Source of the DNA: Chloroflexota bacterium
GTDB lineage: Bacteria > Chloroflexota > Anaerolineae > B4-G1
Assembly: GCA_024232355.1 (NCBI GenBank)
Contig: JAAEPW010000599.1
Location: 1 to 5,417 of the forward strand
Direction of reading: 5' to 3'
Length of the DNA: 5,417 bases
The notes under the pieces are model-generated. The model was not told the DNA's origin. It made no database searches and was given only the letters and a program-made list of their open reading frames with translations. Positions 1 through 5,179 of the stretch are shown one piece after another; positions within the stretch are counted from its first letter, which is position 1; the number at the start of each line of letters is the position of its first letter. Both the position numbers and the translations under genes were made by a program.

Positions 1-91
1 CAGGGGGAGACGGCGAGGGAGCGGATTGGGACCGCGGCAGCGGCGGAGGCTATGAGTAGATCAAGTTGATAGCTCCTGTGGCAATCTGTGG
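1..91. repeat. GC-rich direct repeat A, copy 1 (cut by window edge)
   Basis: This segment aligns without gaps to 330-420 at a constant offset of 329 bases. The first 31 bases are identical, and the block GTGGCAATYTGTGG (78-91 and 407-420) is shared apart from one base. The middle is more diverged. It is strongly purine-rich on this strand. I see no convincing coding frame. The copy probably extends to the left beyond the window. It belongs to the same spacer repeat family that reappears near 4510-4806. Confidence 0.8.
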
Positions 92-353
92 CCCGAGGTT
101 CATTGCCAAGTTCTCTCACGGGGAGAAAGCGATGAGAGCCGAGGGATTGAACCTCGGTTTCAGCAGTGGCGAGCAATGGGGCGGGGGCGAGGATCACTAT
201 CCACAAACCGCCAATCACCGCGACAAGGCCAACCCATCAACAGCGATCACCTCCCTGCTTGTGGTCACAGACAACGTCACCCACCGCCCCCGGCCCAAGG
301 GAACAAGCCAATGCACTACCTGGACAGAACAGGGGGAGACGGCGAGGGAGCGG
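92..353. repeat. GC-rich repeat B, left copy
   Basis: This stretch is homologous, in the same orientation, to about 4510-4806. The two share a perfect 25-base block (171-195 and 4595-4619), a CACAAACCG..AATCACC..AAGGCCAACCCATCA block (from about 202) and an AAGCCAATGCAC..ACCTGG block (from about 304). The copies differ by several indels that change reading frame, which argues that open frames here are chance. A small hairpin, CCGAGG/CCTCGG (139-144 and 152-157, 7-nt loop), lies inside this copy and is not preserved in the other. It is probably a dispersed intergenic repeat. I do not recognise a named family. Confidence 0.8.
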
Positions 354-420
354 ATTGGGATCGCGTCGGCGGCGGAGGTGATGGGCAGGTCAGACCGATA
401 GATCTCGTGGCAATTTGTGG
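330..420. repeat. GC-rich direct repeat A, copy 2
   Basis: This is the second copy of the segment at 1-91, in tandem orientation with a 329-base period. The first part (330-353) also matches the end of the right-hand repeat copy near 4783-4806, so A and B appear to be consecutive parts of one longer repeat unit that is roughly tandem on this side. After position 420 the similarity to positions 92 onward is lost. Confidence 0.75.
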
Positions 421-580
421 ACACAACTCCTCTCCCATCCCAACCCGGCCGAGTGCCAACTCGGAAACAAAGCACACTAATGCCAGAGACACCACCAGCT
501 CCAACGCCAAGTTCCCACGCCTATGCTGACCGACAATCATATCCGTTCTAAACCATCAAAAATGGATCGATAATCAAACC
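421..580. other. Non-coding spacer with a small hairpin
   Basis: No gene is supported here. The only structure I can see is a perfect 6-bp stem, CCGAGT (449-454) with ACTCGG (459-464), closing a GCCA loop. It is not followed by a T-run, so it is not a convincing intrinsic terminator. Around 530 the composition changes from GC-rich repeat DNA to more AT-rich DNA, marking the left border of the gene module. Confidence 0.5.
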
Positions 581-602
581 GTGGTTCTCGCCCAAGTGCT
601 GT

Positions 603-631
603 TTGACAGTCTAGAAGAGAGAATGTACAAT
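603..631 (+). promoter_or_regulatory. Sigma70-type promoter of the serine hydrolase gene
   Basis: A consensus -35 box TTGACA (603-608) is followed after exactly 17 bases by TACAAT (626-631), a 5/6 match to the -10 consensus. Transcription should start near 638, giving a leader of about 93 nt before the ATG at 731. Because the promoter lies downstream of the in-frame GTG at 581 and overlaps the ATG at 623, it argues against both upstream starts and supports 731. Confidence 0.8.
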
Positions 632-730
632 TCAGCGAAACAAGTTCATCGTTTACCTCTCCACTCTACTCCAAAATGGAAATTGTGTTCAGGTATAGAA
701 CGAATATGCTTTTCAGCCGAGATACGTGAA

Positions 731-1657
731 ATGAAAAACAATCTCCATTGGTTTGCCCTTATTTTACTGACCGTAACAGTGGCTGCTTGTAGTGGTAGCT
801 TGCTCGTACCACCAGAACCAACAACTGCTATCCCCTTTGCTGGCGATGTGGAACCTACAACCAAAGGGATGCTGGCTGACAGCAACTTATCTGCTCCTCT
901 ATCCAAAGAACAACTATCTGGATTCGCTACCTTTATCGAGGAAAGCAGACGAGAACACGATATTCCTGGCGTAGCCGTGGCCATCGTCCAGGGTAGCGAG
1001 GTTGTCTTGGTCCAAGGATTTGGGGTGCGTACTGTACGTGGCGACGACCCAATCACGCCGGAAACATTGTTCCACATCGGTTCAACCCACAAATCGGTCA
1101 CCTCCATGCTGATCGCCATTCTGGTGGACGACGAATTACTTGATTGGGATACGCCCGTGGTCAACATTTACCCTGACTTTGAGTTATCTGATCCCAATGC
1201 TACAGAACTGGTCACAATCCGCCATCTCTTGAGCATGAGCAGTGGTATACCTGACGATGCCGAAGATGATTTTGACACTGAAACTTCCACGGCGGAAGAC
1301 ATCTTTGATCTACTAGCAGAAACACCCTTACTAGGTATGCCAGGAGAAGAATTTAGCTACAGCAATGTATCGTACTCTGCCGGTGGATACATTGCTGTGT
1401 TGGCGAACGGTGGTGAGATTGGTCACCTGTATGATGACTACGCCCAACTGCTTCAAGAACGAATATTCGATCCCATCGGCATGGACACAGCTACGCTCTC
1501 GGTCGAGGAAGCACGAGCCAACCCCGATTATTCTGCATCCCACGAGTTTGGCAAGGATGGTCAAGTCGTCGTTGCTGAATCCTACGATTTTACCGGTGAT
1601 CCCCTGTCCCCTTCTGGATCAATCAAGGCCAGTGTGCTAGTGGCTTGTCAAGGATAA
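731..1657 (+). pseudogene. Class C beta-lactamase-family serine hydrolase lipoprotein, 5' fragment (IS-disrupted)
   Basis: This is the N-terminal 303 residues of an exported serine hydrolase of the class C beta-lactamase/PBP4*/EstB superfamily, plus five residues (VACQG) and a TAA read from the inserted IS. The start at 731 gives MKNN, a hydrophobic stretch and a lipobox VAAC with Cys20, so the enzyme should be lipid-anchored outside the cytoplasmic membrane. Ser118 and Lys121 form the SxxK motif (STHK). Tyr210-Asn212 form the YxN motif (YSN). The third motif, HEG, lies in the 3' fragment at 2859-3191, and the joined protein would be about 413 residues, usual for the family. The current 308-residue product lacks the HxG motif and the C-terminal helix, so it is almost certainly inactive. 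The ribosome site is weak (GAGA, 719-722). Family members include beta-lactamases, D-aminopeptidases and esterases, and the substrate cannot be told from sequence. Confidence 0.9.
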
Positions 1658-1665
1658 TTTGATGG
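1640..1665 (+). repeat. IS left terminal inverted repeat (IRL)
   Basis: It begins GTGGCTTGTCAAGGAT and matches the reverse complement of 2831-2856 at 20 of 26 positions. The conserved cores are GTGG, TGTCAAG and TGATGG. On the minus strand the core reads TTGACA (complement of 1646-1651), facing out of the element. Confidence 0.93.
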
Positions 1666-1687
1666 GAACAGATATTTCAGGTATCAT
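1659..1687 (+). promoter_or_regulatory. Putative transposase promoter
   Basis: TTGATG (1659-1664, 4/6 match to the -35 consensus) and TATCAT (1682-1687, 5/6 match to the -10) are separated by 17 bases. The -35 overlaps the inner end of IRL, a common arrangement in which transposase bound to the end would block its own promoter. The start would fall near 1694, shortly before the AGAGGAG ribosome site (1706-1712). This rests on pattern matching only. Confidence 0.5.
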
Positions 1688-1716
1688 TCTCTAAATTCAG
1701 CTGACAGAGGAGAAAG

Positions 1717-2175
1717 ATGCCCAGAAAAAAGATATACGAAGTCAATTTATCCAAAGAAGAACGAGAGCATCTCGTAAACTTGGTTTCATCAGGAACAGAA
1801 AAAGCACGTAAATTAACACGAGCCCGTATTTTGCTTAAAGCTGATGAAGATTGGATAGATAAGGACATTAGCGAAGCATTGAATGTAGGTAGGGCTACGG
1901 TAGAACGAATTAGAAAAAAATACTTTGAAGAAGATTTGGCGAAAGCAATAAACCGTAAACCAAGTAGCCGCCAATATGAGCATAAAATCGATGGCAAGAT
2001 AGAAGCACATCTAATCGCATTATCATGTGGAGAAGCGCCCAAAGGATATGCTGATTGGAGCCTACGTTTGTTAGCCGATAGATTGGTCAAACTGGAGCAA
2101 GTTGACATAGAATCGATTTCGCATGAAACAGTGCGACAAGTGCTAAAAAAAACGCATAAAACCATGGCTAAGTGA
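1717..2175 (+). CDS. IS630 transposase, N-terminal DNA-binding part (ORF A)
   Basis: This 152-residue frame encodes the DNA-binding half of an IS630-family transposase, which recognises the inverted repeats. A helix-turn-helix lies at about residues 46-68 (KDISEALNVGRATVERI), and a second helical domain at about 113-145 (WSLRLLADRL through ISHETVRQVLKK) resembles the second, winged-helix DNA-binding domain of the family. The start is well supported: AGAGGAG (1706-1712) sits 4 nt upstream of the ATG. After VLKK (residues 142-145) the frame departs from the family pattern, and the last residues THKTMAK are read in the wrong frame after an A8 tract. The catalytic half continues in the +1 frame (2147-2848). 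Alone, this product could bind the ends but could not cut DNA, and might act as a repressor. Confidence 0.9.
   Translation: MPRKKIYEVNLSKEEREHLVNLVSSGTEKARKLTRARILLKADEDWIDKDISEALNVGRATVERIRKKYFEEDLAKAINRKPSSRQYEHKIDGKIEAHLIALSCGEAPKGYADWSLRLLADRLVKLEQVDIESISHETVRQVLKKTHKTMAK
2145..2152 (+). other. A8 tract at the transposase frame junction
   Basis: Eight A residues follow CT and precede CGC. ORF A reads CTA-AAA-AAA-ACG, whereas ORF B lies one base further on. With seven A residues the reading becomes VLKKRIKPWLSEQWVIPPEA, which matches the usual family sequence and joins the two ORFs into 376 residues. The tract is therefore either the site of a one-base insertion that inactivated the transposase or a slippage site for RNA polymerase or ribosome. 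Sequence alone cannot decide. Confidence 0.75.
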
Positions 2176-2212
2176 ACAATGGGTCATCCCACCTGAAGCA
2201 AATGCTCATTTC

Positions 2213-2848
2213 GTGTGTGCGATGGAAGACATACTGGATTTGTACCACGAACCATATGACCCAATGCGCCCAGTGGTTTGTTTTGACGAAGCTACCAAGC
2301 AACTAATTGCTGAAAAACGAGCCGCTTTGCCGATGAAACCGGGGCAACCACAACGCTACGACTATGAATACGAGAGACTTGGAACAGCTAATATTTTTAT
2401 GTTTAGTGAGCCTTTAGCCGGTTGGCGACACGTTGAAGTAACTGATCAACGCACGATGATTGATTATGCTCACTGCATGAAATACCTAGTTGATGAACGA
2501 TATCCAGAAGTAGAAATCGTGCGCGTTGTCCAAGATAACCTTAATACTCACACACCAGCGTCTCTTTACAAGGCTTTTCCTCCAGAAGAAGCTCATCGAA
2601 TTTTGCAACGACTAGAATTTCACTATACGCCGAAACATGGTAGTTGGCTGAATATCGCTGAAATAGAATTAAGCGTCTTGGGTAGTCAATGTCTGAATCG
2701 TCGTATAGATAACAAGGAATTTCTAATCGAGGAAACCACTGCTTGGAACAACGACCGTAATGAAAATGCGAAAGTCGTTGACTGGCAATTTACAACAGAA
2801 GATGCACGTATAAAATTGAAAAGACTTTATCCATCATTTCATTCTTGA
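2213..2848 (+). CDS. IS630 transposase, C-terminal DDE catalytic part (ORF B)
   Basis: This is the catalytic DDE (RNase H-like) half of the transposase, which cuts and joins DNA at TA sites. From the GTG at 2213, the likely catalytic residues are Asp25 (VVCFDEA), Asp108 (VVQDNLNTH) and Glu150 in the block GSWLNIAEIELSVL. The C-terminal TTEDARIKLKRLYPS is also typical of the family. The frame is open back to 2147 and the residues before the GTG (KPWLSEQWVIPPEANAHF) fit the family, so the natural protein almost certainly reads through from ORF A and the GTG at 2213 is not a true start. No ribosome site precedes it. The TGA stop (2846-2848) lies inside the right inverted repeat. All three catalytic residues are present, so activity depends on whether the A8 junction is bypassed. 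Confidence 0.9.
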   Translation: MCAMEDILDLYHEPYDPMRPVVCFDEATKQLIAEKRAALPMKPGQPQRYDYEYERLGTANIFMFSEPLAGWRHVEVTDQRTMIDYAHCMKYLVDERYPEVEIVRVVQDNLNTHTPASLYKAFPPEEAHRILQRLEFHYTPKHGSWLNIAEIELSVLGSQCLNRRIDNKEFLIEETTAWNNDRNENAKVVDWQFTTEDARIKLKRLYPSFHS

Positions 2849-2856
2849 CAGACCAC
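2831..2856 (-). repeat. IS right terminal inverted repeat (IRR)
   Basis: Read on the minus strand it begins GTGGTCTGTCAAGAAT and matches IRL at 20 of 26 positions, with mismatches at positions 5, 6, 14, 17, 19 and 20. It is followed by the second TA (2857-2858). It contains the stop codon of the transposase and an outward TTGACA. Confidence 0.93.
2845..2850 (+). promoter_or_regulatory. Outward-facing consensus -35 box in IRR
   Basis: TTGACA reads out of the IS toward the 3' hydrolase fragment and the downstream gene at 3210. No good -10 lies at the right spacing: the nearest AT-rich hexamers, TTATAT (2870-2875) and TATATG (2871-2876), are 19-20 bases away and match poorly. It is a half promoter that could form a hybrid promoter in other insertion sites. 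Activity here is doubtful. Confidence 0.35.
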
Positions 2857-2858
2857 TA

Positions 2859-3191
2859 GATATGGCCCGTTATATGAGCACTCAGGTGAACGGGGGAATC
2901 GCGCCAGATGGCACGCGGATTGTATCAGAGCGAAACCTGACCGAAACCTGGCGCCCGCACATCCAGGAAGACGAGGGCAGAGATCAATATGCGATGGGCT
3001 GGGGTGTTTACACGCAGGATGGCCTCCAGGTAATTTCACACGAGGGAAGCTATGATGGCTTTACCTCGATTCTGGTTTTTGTGCCTGATGCTCACACAGG
3101 TTTGGTGGTTTTGAATAATATGGACGATCCCGGTAACTTTTTGGACGTCACAAGTACCGAGTTTGTCCGCTTGTTGTCTAGTCAACAATGA
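2859..3191 (+). pseudogene. Class C beta-lactamase-family serine hydrolase, 3' fragment
   Basis: This is the C-terminal 110 residues of the hydrolase that begins at 731. The frame resumes at GAT (Asp304 of the ancestral protein) with DMARYMSTQ, the helix typical of this family after the omega-like region. It contains the third active-site motif HEG in SHEGSYDGF (His364-Gly366 of the joined protein) and the terminal strand LVVLNN. ATG codons at 2862 and 2874 could start a 109- or 105-residue peptide, but neither has a ribosome site and the peptide would lack Ser118 and Lys121. The reading frame is intact to its own stop, so little time has passed since disruption. The stop is 18 nt before the next gene, which suggests one transcript. 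Confidence 0.92.
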
Positions 3192-3209
3192 CTCATTAGG
3201 AGAATAAAT

Positions 3210-4271
3210 GTGCTAACAACACATAACCGTTGCAAAGTATATATTGGGTTAATCTCATTAACACTATGTTTTTTGGGCATGCTGATACTGTTTGCTGCAC
3301 AACCAGAAATATCGGCAGCAGAGGGTCGCCTGGAATCTACGGATTTGGTAGTTATCCAAGGTCCAAGCACAGGACAGATGAACGAGGCGCTCACATTTAC
3401 CGCTACGTTGACGCCTGGCACTATTTCGTTTCCCGTTCTGTATACGTGGAACGCTACAAATCAAGAGGCCATTACAGACACAACCCACAGCCTGACTAAT
3501 ACAACAACACTTACTTGGTCAACCACCGGGACACAGGTAGTTAGTGTAACTATTAGTCAACCTGCGACGCCAACAGTACACATCGCCCAAGATTTCTACA
3601 CCTTGACCATCCAAGGCCCAACTTTTATCTGGCTGCCGTTGATATTGAAAGTCTCTCCTCCCGGTATCTATGGACAAGTGACATATCAAGGCCAACCGGC
3701 TATCGATATTGTCTTGACGCTGTGGCACTTTGATAGCGAAGGCTATGGGTATGTCCCGTTTCGTCACACGCGCACACAACAGGACGGAGGGTATCGTTTC
3801 GCTACTTTGCCTGACCTTGACCCACAACAATCATCAGCAATGTATTACGTAACTTTTAACAACGGCGAGTATGGAAATGTAGATGATTCAAACCACCTTT
3901 CTTATTGGAGCAGTTTTGCTATCACGCATTACGTCGAGGGGAGCAATGTACGCGGCGGTGATTTTGACATTGCCGATGTACAACTGGTGGAGCACTCACA
4001 AATGGTGACACTTCCATTTACCTTTGAGTGGCAACGCCGTATCGCTTCACCTCATGATGATTACACATTTGAAGTATATAAACAACTCGAATACATGCGG
4101 TTTCCGTGGCATACAGCCTTTGATCTAGGGTATGTCGGCAGCCACACACTAGAAACGTTGCCGTATGATTTCGAACTAGATACTGAATATCAGTGGGACT
4201 TGCATATCAAAAATCCAGATGGCGGATTCGGTGTTTCACGCGCTCGCCAAGTTGTGGTGTTTGTCGACTAG
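3210..4271 (+). CDS. Exported multidomain protein with PKD-like, CarboxypepD-reg-like and FN3-like domains
   Basis: This 353-residue protein has a hydrophobic N-terminal segment (about residues 9-30), then EISAAEG as a possible signal-peptidase site. Residues about 47-118 form a PKD/Ig-like beta domain (YTWNAT, then WSTTGTQVVSVTI). A WLPLILK linker (141-147) follows. Residues about 152-225 fit a carboxypeptidase-regulatory-like beta domain (GIYGQVTYQGQPAIDIVLTL, then DGGYRFATLPDL). Residues about 266-352 look FN3-like (PFTFEWQ, YTFEVYK, EYQWDLHIKNP). No catalytic motif is visible, so an adhesive, structural or carbohydrate-binding role at the cell surface is inferred only. The start is GTG: AGGAGA (3198-3203) lies 6 nt upstream, and the ATG two bases earlier (3208) hits a stop after two codons. 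It probably shared the promoter at 603 with the hydrolase, and the IS may now have polar effects on it. Confidence 0.85.
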   Translation: MLTTHNRCKVYIGLISLTLCFLGMLILFAAQPEISAAEGRLESTDLVVIQGPSTGQMNEALTFTATLTPGTISFPVLYTWNATNQEAITDTTHSLTNTTTLTWSTTGTQVVSVTISQPATPTVHIAQDFYTLTIQGPTFIWLPLILKVSPPGIYGQVTYQGQPAIDIVLTLWHFDSEGYGYVPFRHTRTQQDGGYRFATLPDLDPQQSSAMYYVTFNNGEYGNVDDSNHLSYWSSFAITHYVEGSNVRGGDFDIADVQLVEHSQMVTLPFTFEWQRRIASPHDDYTFEVYKQLEYMRFPWHTAFDLGYVGSHTLETLPYDFELDTEYQWDLHIKNPDGGFGVSRARQVVVFVD

Positions 4272-4509
4272 CCAAAGCGATAAGCAGACTTTGGAGCTGT
4301 CCTGGCCAAAAAGCACATCCGTTCTGCACCTAAGCACAATTCCCCCATTCCGTGGTAGGGCAATGTCCCACCCCGCATTCCACCGCCCCCGCACCCACCA
4401 CAGCAAACCAAAGTCCCCCCCAGGTCCGTATCCCCGAAAAACACAGCAGTCCCGTCCCACAACGCCCGCCCTACAGCAAATTCCCCCCCCCCGCATTCCA
4501 TCGCCTTGG
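4272..4509. repeat. C-rich low-complexity spacer with repeated 15-mer
   Basis: No gene is supported. The 15-mer CCCCGCATTCCACCG occurs at 4371-4385, again with one change at 4489-4503 (CCATCG end), and a third time at 4726-4740 inside the next repeat copy. A run of ten C residues lies at 4483-4492. Directly after the preceding stop codon, CCAAAG (4272-4277) can pair with CTTTGG (4289-4294) across an 11-nt loop, but no T-run follows, so I do not call it a terminator. The C-richness on this strand contrasts with the G-rich blocks of the neighbouring repeat. Confidence 0.7.
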
Positions 4510-4806
4510 CCCAAGGTTCATTACCAGGTTCTTGCACGGGAAGACGGGAAAGCAATGGTAGGCCGAGGAATTGCGCCTCTGTTTCAGCGGTGGTGAGCAA
4601 TGGGGCGGGGGCGAGGATCCACATCCCACAAACCGGCAATCACCACAATAAGGCCAACCCATCAGCATCGATCCTCCTCCCACTTGTGGCCACGGACAAC
4701 CTCATCCCCCACCGCCAACTCCCCACCCCGCATTCCACCGTCCCCGTCCCAAGGCACAAGCCAATGCACCACCTGGCTAGGACAGGGGAAGACGGCGAGG
4801 GAGCGA
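4510..4806. repeat. GC-rich repeat B, right copy
   Basis: It is homologous to 92-353 in the same orientation. Both begin CCCRAGGTTCATT, share TTTCAGC.GTGG.GAGCAATGGGGC, and end with the GACGGCGAGGGAGCG block. This copy is longer, mainly because of an extra C-rich insert around 4710-4740 that carries another CCCCGCATTCCACCG. Frame-changing indels between copies make the open frames in either one unlikely to be genes. Together with the left copy it brackets the hydrolase/IS/PKD module. Confidence 0.8.
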
Positions 4807-5076
4807 AGTTGACCACACCGTCGCCGATCAGCAAGCACGACTCGACGTCCGCCCGACCACCCTCAACGTGGTCGCTTTCGCCAATAGGGGAACCTGGATG
4901 AACAATGGGGCTGCACTGCATCCCTCCAAGGTGTCGGGACGGCCCAAGAATGCCGCTACTTTCTTCAATTGACGAGCTGTTACCAGTGCATATTATCAGC
5001 GTGTGGGTGGCTTGGTCTCTTATGTTGGATAGTGAATCCCCTTCTGTGGGCCAGTTACCGCTGTTCTAATGCACAA
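4807..5076. other. Non-coding spacer with a 7-bp hairpin
   Basis: No gene is supported. A perfect 7-bp stem, CGACCAC (4854-4860) with GTGGTCG (4868-4874), closes a 7-nt loop and is followed by CTTTCG rather than a T-run, so it is at best a weak terminator. The long + frame crossing this stretch (from 4969) overlaps the pentapeptide gene in another frame and resembles nothing I recognise. Confidence 0.4.
4969..4996 (+). promoter_or_regulatory. Possible distal promoter upstream of the pentapeptide gene
   Basis: TTGACG (4969-4974) and TATTAT (4991-4996) are 16 bases apart, each a 5/6 match to the sigma70 boxes. The predicted leader would be about 175 nt. It could serve as a second promoter with the one at 5077-5105. 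Confidence 0.45.
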
Positions 5077-5105
5077 TTGCCTTCCGCGCCAAGTTGCGCT
5101 ATACT
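5077..5105 (+). promoter_or_regulatory. Probable promoter of the pentapeptide-repeat gene
   Basis: TTGCCT (5077-5082, 4/6) and TATACT (5100-5105, 5/6) are separated by 17 bases. Transcription would start near 5112, giving a leader of about 68 nt. A modest ribosome site, AGGAAAG (5159-5165), lies 14 nt before the ATG at 5180, further away than usual. Confidence 0.55.
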
Positions 5106-5179
5106 CAGGCAGAGAGTGCCTCACAGGCAGGACTTGGTAAGGGCCAGGACATCCAACCAGGAAAGATCAAAGACTCACA

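Larger units (their letters stand above)
1640..2856 (+). mobile_element. Complete IS630-family insertion sequence (1217 bp)
   Basis: The element is bounded by TA dinucleotides (1638-1639 and 2857-2858), the target duplication expected of the IS630/Tc1-mariner superfamily. Its ends are imperfect 26-bp inverted repeats. Inside are two consecutive transposase reading frames on the + strand, nearly filling the element. It is visibly more AT-rich than the surrounding repeat DNA. Deleting it with one TA restores the host reading frame from CTA (Leu303) into GAT-ATG-GCC (Asp-Met-Ala), so the borders are exact to the base. It lies in the same orientation as the gene it interrupts. The host halves look undecayed, which suggests a recent insertion. 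Confidence 0.96.

Noticed and set aside
1..420. CRISPR array suggested by repeated GC-rich blocks
   Set aside because: The repeat period is 329 bases with long diverged units and no short identical repeats separated by unique spacers of even length.
66..529. Overlapping open frames of 71-117 residues in the left repeat on both strands
   Set aside because: The same DNA in the right-hand copy keeps nucleotide similarity but changes frame through indels, the translations are rich in Pro/Arg/Ser/Thr, and no frame has a good ribosome site. Long open frames are expected by chance at this GC content.
581..730. GTG start at 581 for a 50-residue longer hydrolase
   Set aside because: The strong promoter at 603-631 lies inside that extension, and the extension would bury the lipoprotein signal sequence that begins properly at 731.
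646..1167. 173-residue minus-strand frame
   Set aside because: It is antisense to the hydrolase gene, whose motifs and codon pattern are clear, and its translation shows no recognisable domain.
1677..2165. 162-residue minus-strand frame inside the IS
   Set aside because: It is the antisense shadow of transposase ORF A. Its hydrophobic, Cys/Ser-rich translation reflects the reverse reading of Lys/Glu-rich codons.
4272..4294. Intrinsic terminator after the 353-residue protein
   Set aside because: The 6-bp stem has an 11-nt loop and is followed by AGCTGTCC instead of a T-run.
4219..4921. Open frames of 60-131 residues in the right repeat on both strands
   Set aside because: They are GC-driven chance frames in repeat DNA. 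Similar peptide pieces (for example KANPS) appear in different frames relative to the left copy, which fits non-coding homology and not a conserved protein.
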